64,000 bases of DNA, taken from the NCBI RefSeq assembly GCF_014199945.1, contig NZ_JACHOR010000002.1:248001-312000 (forward strand), written 5' to 3'. Both the position numbers and the translations under genes were made by a program. The stretch is from Brevundimonas variabilis. GTDB lineage: Bacteria > Pseudomonadota > Alphaproteobacteria > Caulobacterales > Caulobacteraceae. Within the stretch, counting starts at the first letter, position 1, and every line of letters starts with the position of its first letter. A model generated the notes under the pieces. It saw only the letters and a list, made by a program, of their open reading frames with translations. It was not told the DNA's origin and ran no database searches. Of this stretch, positions 54,005 to 64,000 are shown piece by piece.

Positions 54005-55432
54005 ATGACGCACGGACACTTGACTGACAGAAGCGTTGCTTCAGCCAAAGCTTTACCTGGCCAACGGTTTGAAATTTCCGATGGTCGTACCCCGGGCCTG
54101 TCCCTGCGTCTGAATGGCGCGACATCGAAGACTTGGGTACTTCGTTATCGCACGCGCGACCAACGCCAGATGCGGCTGACCTTGGGCAAAACCTCCACCC
54201 TCAGCTTGCGTGACGCCCGCGCGCTGGCTGCCGAGCATCTCCTCAGGATCGCCCACGGCTCCGATCCAGCCACCGAGAAGCGCCAGGAACGCGCGGCTCC
54301 GGCTCACGGCGTCTCGACATTCGCTCAGCTAGCCGACCTCTATGAGCAAGTCTGCGCGTCCGGCGAGTGGAGACCGAAAGGCAAAACCAAGAGAGCGTCC
54401 GTCATGCGGGAGGAACGGCGCGTGCTGGACAAGACCATCCTGCCACAGCTTGGCCGGCTTCCGTTCGCGACGATCACCCGGCAGGAGGTGAAGGCTCTAC
54501 TGCGTGCGCAGTACGCTAAGGGTGCGCGAACGACCGTAAACCGCACCCACGCGGTCATCAGACAGATTTTCAACTATGCCATTTCGGAAGACCTCGTACA
54601 GGTTAACCCTGCGACTGGTTTCTCGCGCTTCGCCGAGGAAAGGCCGCGCGAGACGATCTGGAAAGATGTCGAGCTACGATCGCTCTGGGTCGGCCTCAGC
54701 GATCCAGCGGCGCTGCGGGCCCCCGGAGGCGGCTATGCCAACGTCGGCGAAGCCATGTGCATCGCGATCAAGCTGGTCCTCCTTCTCGGCCAGCGACGCA
54801 CCGAAATCGCGGGTATGGAAGTCGAGGAATTGGACTTCGAGGCGCGGGTCTGGCGGATTCGCTCCGAACGCATGAAGGGCGGTCGTGCGCATATTGTGCC
54901 CCTTTCAGACGCCGCCGTCGCCTTGATCCGGAAGGCGATTGCCCTGGCCAGCGAGGGTCAAGACCAAGCACCCCGATATGTCTTTCCCACCAACCGGCAT
55001 GAAGACCGCGCGATTCGATCCATGAGCCTGTCGCTGGCGCTTCAGAGAACGCGGAATGCCTTGGGGTTGGGCCAAGCGACCCTGCACGACATGCGACGGA
55101 CTGTCAGCACGAACTTGACCAGCGAACGGTGCGGGGTGTCTCCCTTTATCCGGTCCAAAGTCCTCGGCCACATCGACGCAGGAGGTGGCGCGATGGTCTC
55201 CATGACCCACTACGACGTGAACGACTACGTCGCAGAGAAACGCCGCGCCTTGGAGATCTGGACCAAGGTTCTGCTCCGCATAGTCGGTGACACAGAACTT
55301 CCGGATGGAAGACCTGGCCCAAGGCCGCTGTACTCGGAAGCCTTTGCGCGAGCGGACAACGACAATACGACGGATGGCCGTCCAGATTCGTCCCTCTCAG
55401 AGCTGAAGTTCTGGCAACCACCTAGCGTTTGA
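54005..55432 (+). CDS. int: Tyrosine recombinase (tRNA-type integrase with DUF4102 arm domain)
   Basis: The ATG at 54005 (MTHGHLTDRSVASAKALPG) has GGAGT 6 bases upstream; a longer frame begins at 53942. 475 residues. The N-terminal arm-binding DUF4102 domain runs to about residue 90 (TWVLRYRTRDQRQMRLTLG), a core-binding SAM-like domain follows, and the catalytic domain keeps all main residues: R264 in LGQRRTEIAG, H361-x-x-R364 in LHDMRRT, H389 in VLGHID, and Y403 in MTHYDVNDY. It is intact and adjacent to the tRNA-Thr remnant, so it is the likely integrase of the island. Confidence 0.93.
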   Translation: MTHGHLTDRSVASAKALPGQRFEISDGRTPGLSLRLNGATSKTWVLRYRTRDQRQMRLTLGKTSTLSLRDARALAAEHLLRIAHGSDPATEKRQERAAPAHGVSTFAQLADLYEQVCASGEWRPKGKTKRASVMREERRVLDKTILPQLGRLPFATITRQEVKALLRAQYAKGARTTVNRTHAVIRQIFNYAISEDLVQVNPATGFSRFAEERPRETIWKDVELRSLWVGLSDPAALRAPGGGYANVGEAMCIAIKLVLLLGQRRTEIAGMEVEELDFEARVWRIRSERMKGGRAHIVPLSDAAVALIRKAIALASEGQDQAPRYVFPTNRHEDRAIRSMSLSLALQRTRNALGLGQATLHDMRRTVSTNLTSERCGVSPFIRSKVLGHIDAGGGAMVSMTHYDVNDYVAEKRRALEIWTKVLLRIVGDTELPDGRPGPRPLYSEAFARADNDNTTDGRPDSSLSELKFWQPPSV

Positions 55433-55764
55433 GCGCTTAGAAAGCGCGCCTTGTCGGTCAGGGCGTTTCAGAATTGAGGTGACGGTCAGTTGGCTTAAGT
55501 CACAATTTGATCGATTTGAGATTTTGGGCACGTCCGCTATCGGGCGGCAGCTGCGGTAGATATAGGCTCTCGACACAGCGGACATGCTAGGCGTCCGAGG
55601 TGGATAGGAAGCGGACCTAGCCGACCACACATTTCAGCCCGTCCTGAGCGCGAGCCGCGCGACTTCGTGGAGCGCTCGGCCTAGTCCTTGTGAGCCACCA
55701 TTACTCGTCAGCATCGAATTGCCCATCCGCTCGTTTCTCAGCGGTGCTTTGTGAGGTAAGCTTT
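55433..55764 (+). other. Non-coding gap after the integrase
   Basis: About 330 bases without a convincing gene, with an AT-rich part near 55,490-55,530 (TTTGATCGATTTGAGATTTT). No terminator, tRNA or att repeat was recognised. It may contain the promoter of the following lipoprotein gene. Confidence 0.4.
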
Positions 55765-56301
55765 ATGCGAGTGCTGCTCAGCTTCTCGGTATTTGTCGTT
55801 TTGCTTGGCGGGTGTTCCCAGACTGGCGATGCGGAGAAAAGCCCGTCCGGTCCGCCCGAGTTGCCTACAGCAATATCAGCATCCGCCGAACCCGATGCCG
55901 GGTCTGGTCGAGTTGGCGACCCGCCGCCTTCAGCTACGAGCGAGCGATCTATCTTAATTCGGTCCATGCCGGAGGCTGTTCGCGGCCAATGACGGCAGAA
56001 TGATCTTGCTCGTGCTCCATTGACAGAAGACTGCAATCAAACGTCCCAATCAAATCAAAATTTCGGCAAAGTTCTGTCGATCAATGCCGATGGTTATTCG
56101 CTTTTCGAAGCTGGAGGACGGATCATTGAAGTACACAGTCGAACTGAGACCACGATCGACGCGACTTTCGACACGACCTATGCCGATAAGCCAACGCGTG
56201 CACGGAAGGACTTCACTCTGCAGGCGAGTGGATATCTCGTTGTCCACGATGATGAGGAAGAGGGACGGCGCCAACTGACGGAGTATGTACGCTGTCCGTG
56301 A
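55765..56301 (+). pseudogene. Lipoprotein gene, apparently broken by an in-frame stop
   Basis: The first part (55765-55992) encodes a 75-residue lipoprotein precursor: MRVLLSFSVFVVLLGGCSQ with the lipobox LGGC, then a Pro/Ser-rich linker. It ends at a TGA. The same frame reopens immediately and continues to 56301 with a protein-like sequence (NFGKVLSINADGYSLFEAGG, TLQASGYLVVHDDEEEGR, ending in VRCP). The two parts are in the same frame, so a point mutation or a small frameshift pair could have split one gene of about 178 codons. A separate second gene starting at a TTG (56020) is the alternative. No family was recognised. Confidence 0.45.
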
Positions 56302-56444
56302 GGTGTACGGCCAAACGTCGAATCCAGGCCCATATTGGATCGCGAAACCCCATCGACTTCCGGCATTGCCAGTCTTGCCGCTGCGAAGCGGTGTGTCATG
56401 CTTAAGGCAACGGTACTTAGGGGTGGTCAGCGGACAGTTCGGAG

Positions 56445-57065
56445 TTACCGAGCGACGCAGCTCACCCCCGCCCACATGTGTGTGATCTTTGCCTCAGGAC
56501 CTGTTCCATCCAGAAGTCCGAATATGTCTCCCGCCGCAAACTCTACGCCGAGACTGGTATCCTGGAACGTCACCGAGCCAAATGAAGCAGCCAGTTCCCT
56601 TCGCGTAGTGCCCGGTCCGACCCCGTTCGCGGTCGCAATGGCACCGGCGGCGCGTTGATCTAACCCCCAACCAGCGAACTCACCGTTTTGGAAAACCAAG
56701 CTCAGCCCATCCGCCCAGTTTGCGTACTGGACCGGTCCCGCGCCACAGTCCTGGTTCACGCCCTTGCCAGCCGGTCCCCTGACGCGTTCGAGCGAGGCCA
56801 GGACGTCTACTTCGGGTTCGCCGAATGACAGTGGTCGCGCAGACCCATTAGGCGGTAGGAACCAGCTCAACCCTTCGCTTTCGACCGCCAATTTTGGCTG
56901 TTCTGCGACGACGGAGCCCGGCGTATCTGCCTTTGCGGTCGCAGGCGGCACGCTCTGTGGAGCTTCGATGACCGCGGCGGGCTCCCCAACTCTGGTACCT
57001 CCGTCCACAGGGTCCTGCGAACACGCCGCGAGGACAAGGAACGCAATGGGGGTTGACCGTCTCAT
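56445..57065 (-). CDS. Lipoprotein of unknown function
   Basis: 206 residues from the ATG at 57065. The N-terminus MRRSTPIAFLVLAACSQDP has a clear lipobox (LAAC, C15). A Pro/Ala-rich spacer follows, then a compact domain (LSFGEPEVDVLASLERVRG, WADGLSLVFQNGEFAGWGLDQR, ATANGVGPGTTRRELAASFG) ending in HMWAGVSCVAR; C122-type and terminal cysteines could pair. Similar hypothetical lipoproteins seem to occur in Sphingomonads and Caulobacteraceae. No function can be given. The upstream 57066-57310 stretch shows no gene. Confidence 0.6.
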   Translation of the reverse strand: MRRSTPIAFLVLAACSQDPVDGGTRVGEPAAVIEAPQSVPPATAKADTPGSVVAEQPKLAVESEGLSWFLPPNGSARPLSFGEPEVDVLASLERVRGPAGKGVNQDCGAGPVQYANWADGLSLVFQNGEFAGWGLDQRAAGAIATANGVGPGTTRRELAASFGSVTFQDTSLGVEFAAGDIFGLLDGTGPEAKITHMWAGVSCVAR

Positions 57066-57310
57066 GTAATCCGAGCGCTCCGGGAGGATCGAGGTTCCAG
57101 CAAGGGCGCGCACTGCCCGTGACGCTGAGCAGATCGTCTGAGGTCCGCTAAGGGGTCGCGTTCGGTCTTCGCCGAGCAGCCGAGAAGCGGACGCTCCTGC
57201 TGCAGCACGGCCTGGCCGAATGTCTGACTTCTTCGCTTCAGGCGGCGGCTGACCGGCACCGTCATCGCCGTCTTCGTCCCGCAGCCGACATTGCTATGCG
57301 AAGCTTCAGG

Positions 57311-57655
57311 TCAGGAGCGCGGCACAAACAGAATGACGCCCGCGCCGATCAGGCACAGCATGGCACCGCCGAGGTCCCAACGGTCGGGGCGGCTGCCTTC
57401 GACCAGCCACAGCCAGACCAGGGCCGACAGGATGTAAACACCGCCATAGGCGGCATAGGCCCGTCCGGCGGCCTCAACCTCCACCCGGGTCAGCAGCCAG
57501 GCGAAGATCGCCAAGCACACCACGCCTGGCGCGACCCATGCGACCGACTTGCCCAGACGCAGCCATGCCCAGAAAGCGTAGCAGCCGGCGATCTCGGCGA
57601 ACGCCGCGCCGAAATAGACCGCCAGCGTCGTCGGCGAGATCGCGGAGGGCATCAT
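57311..57655 (-). CDS. ynfA: YnfA family small membrane protein (UPF0060)
   Basis: 114 residues, four hydrophobic helices: [64 protein letters not shown] and [17 protein letters not shown]. The [10 protein letters not shown] and AAYGGVYI elements are the YnfA signature. The family resembles small multidrug resistance transporters. Its start overlaps the upstream DUF411 stop by ATGA, so the two genes are translated together. The larger open frame upstream of 57655 is a shadow of the DUF411 gene. Confidence 0.9.
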   Translation of the reverse strand: MMPSAISPTTLAVYFGAAFAEIAGCYAFWAWLRLGKSVAWVAPGVVCLAIFAWLLTRVEVEAAGRAYAAYGGVYILSALVWLWLVEGSRPDRWDLGGAMLCLIGAGVILFVPRS

Positions 57656-58146
57656 CCGTGCTGGGCGAACACCCGGGTGGTGCCGTCCTTCAGAATCAGC
57701 AAGGTCTGGAAGGCCTGGGCGCGACCGGCCGGAGCGGGCATGCCCGGGGACCCGAGCGGCATGCCGGGCACCGTCAGGCCGAAGGCGTCGGGGCGTTCGC
57801 GGACGAGCCGCGCCACGTCCTCGGCCGGCACATGCCCCTCGACCGCATAGGAGCCGACCACTCCCGTATGGCAGGACGCCAGGGCGTCGGGCACGCCATA
57901 TCGGCGGCGAACGGGAGCCAGGTCTTCGAGCTCGCGCACCGTCGCCGTCCATCCGGCCCCCGTCATATGCTCGACCCAGGCCCCGCAGCATCCGCACCAG
58001 GGGGTCTTGTAGACGGTGATGGCCATAGTCGCCTGAGCCGCGAAAGCCGGTGTGGCCAGAACCGACGTCGCCAAGGCCATACCCGGCAGGGCCAGGATCA
58101 TGGATCGACGGCACGGTACGAGAGGGGCGTCAGGCAGAGAGATCAT
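57652..58146 (-). CDS. DUF411 metal-associated exported protein
   Basis: 164 residues from the ATG at 58146. The signal peptide includes [16 protein letters not shown]. The mature part begins with the thioredoxin-like [21 protein letters not shown], with cysteines at 51, 53 and 54, and has [27 protein letters not shown] and [11 protein letters not shown], all typical of DUF411. Members lie in copper and heavy-metal resistance regions and probably bind metals in the periplasm. It is divergent from the His-rich/czc genes, so the 58147-58305 interval is likely a shared control region. Confidence 0.88.
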   Translation of the reverse strand: MISLPDAPLVPCRRSMILALPGMALATSVLATPAFAAQATMAITVYKTPWCGCCGAWVEHMTGAGWTATVRELEDLAPVRRRYGVPDALASCHTGVVGSYAVEGHVPAEDVARLVRERPDAFGLTVPGMPLGSPGMPAPAGRAQAFQTLLILKDGTTRVFAQHG

Positions 58147-58305
58147 GTCAAAAGCTCCATCAGCACAATCTAGCACGCCGGCGATCCCTGCCGTCGATCC
58201 CGTCCGGGCCTAAAAGGACGCGAGGAGGTCGCAGCATGGGCCTCAAAGACTGCTGCCTCGTTGAAATTCGCACCGGGGCGAGATAGTCGGATCGCAGGAG
58301 TTCTT

Positions 58306-58704
58306 TTGCCGCCATCGATTCGGACATTCTGCGTGTCGCTGTGTATCGCCCTTGTGGCGGCACTGAGCGTGCACGCGTCCGCACAGGCTCAGCACGAGGT
58401 CGGGCATTCGTCGGGGTGGCCACCGGTCTCCATGGTGGCGAACGACGACCATGGTCACGCCCACACCCATGTCGCACCGGCCGAAACCGCGCCGGAAGCG
58501 CCTGACCAGGAACAGGACGGGCAGCCGACCGGACACCACCACAGCGGCGTGGAGAAGCCTTCGACCTCGCCCGCCCTGAGCGCCGCGGGACAGCCGACCC
58601 TGGTCGGCTTGGCCAAGCACAGCTTCGGCCAAAGTCAACCCTTGGAAGACGTCGGGCTCGACGGGCCCGAATACCCTCCGAAACGGACACGCGCGATCCT
58701 TTGA
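58306..58704 (+). CDS. His-rich periplasmic protein ahead of czcCBA
   Basis: 132 residues from a TTG start at 58306, which has CAGGAG 5 bases upstream; a longer frame from TTG at 58261 is less likely. The signal peptide is hydrophobic and ends near SVHASAQA. The mature protein has histidine clusters (DDHGHAHTHV and TGHHHSG) that suggest metal binding, and is otherwise acidic and Pro-rich. Its place matches CzcI-type or similar periplasmic proteins in czc operons, but no such family can be assigned. Confidence 0.65.
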   Translation: MPPSIRTFCVSLCIALVAALSVHASAQAQHEVGHSSGWPPVSMVANDDHGHAHTHVAPAETAPEAPDQEQDGQPTGHHHSGVEKPSTSPALSAAGQPTLVGLAKHSFGQSQPLEDVGLDGPEYPPKRTRAIL

Positions 58705-58755
58705 TCCGACGCGGCCGACCGGCCGCGCGCGCCATTCCGTTTCTGGAGAGACCCC

Positions 58756-60068
58756 TTGCAGACCCCAACATCCGGCATGGCCGGATCGTGGGCGCGTTGG
58801 ACGACCGTGTCGGTCCTCGCGCTCGCCCTGGCGGCAGCCCTGCCGCCGACCCGCGCCGTGGCCCAGGACGCGACGGCTCAGGCTTTCGCGCCGACCCTGT
58901 CGTTGCGCGACGCCCTGTCCCGCGCTTCGGGAACGGACCCGACGCTGGCCGCGGCCAATGCGCGTGCGCAGGCTGCCCAAGCCTCGGTGCGCCAGGCCGA
59001 CGTGCGGCCGAATCCGACCCTGGGGCTCCAGATCGAGAACCTGCCCACGCTCGGTGGCGGCGACATCCTCGGCCGGACCGAGACCACGCTCAGCTATGAG
59101 CAGCGGATCGAGCGCGGCGGCGACCGCCCGGCCCGCGTGTCCCTCGCCCGGAGCGAAGCGGCCCTGGTCGCGGCGACGGCGCGGGTGCGTCGGCTGGACC
59201 GGCTCGAACAGGTCCAGCGCGCCTGGGCCGAGGCCCTGGCCACCGAGGCCGAGGTCGCGATCGCGCGCGAGCGTCTCGGCCTGGCCGAGCAGTTTCAGAC
59301 GGAGGTCCAGCGTCGCGTCGACATGGCGCGCGATCCGCTGTTCGCGGGAGCACGGGCCGAGGCCGAGCTCGCCCAGGCCCAGATCGACTTCGACCAGGCC
59401 GAGATCGCGGCCCGGGTCGCCAAGATCACCCTGGCGAAATTCTGGGACGGGACCGCCGAGTTCAGCCTGGGCGAAGCGGCGTTTGAGGACACCAGCGCGG
59501 CCCGGATCGTCGTGGACGGCGTAGCCGTGGCCGATCTCGATATCTTCCTGGCGCAGCGCGACATCGCCGTGGCTCAGGTCGCGGTCGAGCAGGCCCGACG
59601 AACCCAGGACGCGACCGTCAGCGTCGGCGTACGACATTTCTGGGAGGGACAGGACCTCGGTCTGGTGGTCGGCGGGTCGATCCCGCTGGGCCGTTATGAC
59701 CGCAACGCGGGGGCCATTGACCGGGCCCGCGCCGAAGGTCTGGCGGCCGAGGGCGACCTGGCTGCCGCTCGCATCGAGCGCGAGCGCGAGATCGCGCGGC
59801 TGCAGGTCCAGCTGTCGGCGCGGGCCAGCGAGGCGCGGCGGATCGAAGAGGAGACCTTGCCCCAGGCGGAGCGGGCCGTGACGCTGGTCCGGTCGGGCTT
59901 CAACCGAGGCGGCTTCACCTACAATGACGTCATCTCGGCACAGACCGCCCTGCTTCAAACCCGCGAGCGGCGGGTCGCGGTGCTCAAACAATTCCACATC
60001 GATCGCGCCCGCCTCGACCGGCTGACCGGCGCGCATGGCGACCTGATCCCCGCCCCGGAGATGACCCG

Positions 60069-60072
<4 letters not shown>
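58756..60072 (+). CDS. czcC: CzcC-like outer-membrane efflux protein (TolC family)
   Basis: 438 residues from a TTG at 58756 (an ATG 7 codons later is an alternative). A signal peptide ending in PPTRAVAQD precedes the TolC-like repeats: LSLRDALSRASGTDPTLAAANARAQAAQASV and LGLQIENLPTLGGG. Long coiled helices (ARAEAELAQAQIDFDQAEIAARV) form the tunnel part. Together with CzcB and CzcA it would complete a tripartite metal exporter. Its stop overlaps the czcB start by ATGA. Confidence 0.9.

Positions 60073-64000
<3,928 letters not shown>

Noticed and set aside
53581..54027. Plus-strand open frames over the tRNA remnant giving peptides such as AGIEPATSSLQ and CRNRTRDIQ
   Set aside because: These peptides are well-known false proteins read from the antisense strand of tRNA genes.
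57062..57265. Minus-strand 67-codon open frame between the lipoprotein and ynfA
   Set aside because: No family features, no ribosome-binding site seen, and Arg/Ser-rich composition typical of chance frames.
58243..60036. Minus-strand frame of about 600 codons opposite the His-rich gene and czcC
   Set aside because: Antisense to the czc operon with no recognisable domain.

Overview
The window is high-GC chromosomal DNA from an alphaproteobacterium, most likely a member of the Caulobacteraceae (Brevundimonas/Caulobacter type). The evidence is gene content and order: recG-sdhE-mfd, a PopA-type REC-REC-degenerate GGDEF protein next to mfd, a fused ispDF, dus-ntrY-ntrX-dat-hfq-hflX, and several small alphaproteobacterial families (DUF3126, DUF1489, DUF2336). 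No database search was possible; names rest on motifs, lengths and context read from the sequence.

Positions 1-53,750 look like ordinary core chromosome. 1-8,100: recG (cut by the window edge), sdhE, mfd, popA-like, a YihY/BrkB membrane protein, tusA-like and cinA/pncC. 8,100-22,100: a membrane-fused spermidine-synthase-like protein, ispDF, a tRNA dihydrouridine synthase leading into the NtrY/NtrX two-component system (without ntrBC), a D-amino-acid aminotransferase, Hfq and HflX, then a tight three-gene cluster (FemAB-like acyltransferase, family 2 glycosyltransferase, JmjC/cupin-like oxygenase). 22,100-29,500: mazG with an MFS/GPH transporter, a 0.75-kb non-coding stretch with a REP-like hairpin pair, an MliC-like lipoprotein, tadA, an RluB-type pseudouridine synthase, a CPBP protease and rsmD. 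29,500-41,400: SOUL protein, kelch protein, mutL, a HAD phosphatase, DUF3126, an Ala/Lys-rich protein, prmA, DUF1489, a MATE exporter, and two leucine-degradation genes. 41,400-53,750: an Hpt protein, NAD kinase, DUF2336, a class II aldolase, a beta-barrel protein, an RND efflux pair, feoAB, an orphan prepilin peptidase and a TetR regulator.

At 53,805 the character changes. A 45-bp piece identical in form to the 3' part of a tRNA-Thr(UGU) gene, including CCA, is followed at once by a complete tyrosine recombinase. Next come about 2 kb of poorly conserved small lipoprotein genes, one apparently broken, and then a metal-resistance block: ynfA and a DUF411 protein on the minus strand, and on the plus strand a His-rich periplasmic protein and czcC-czcB-czcA, with czcA running off the right edge. 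This is best read as the left part of a tRNA-Thr-integrated genomic island carrying heavy-metal efflux; its right end lies outside the window.

The most interesting loci are the island boundary and its cargo, the FemAB/GT2/JmjC cluster (function unknown, perhaps surface polysaccharide), the PopA-like protein with a lost catalytic site but an intact c-di-GMP inhibitory site, and the NtrY/NtrX locus lacking ntrBC. I did not find a clearly new defence or mobile system in the part of the island that is visible.
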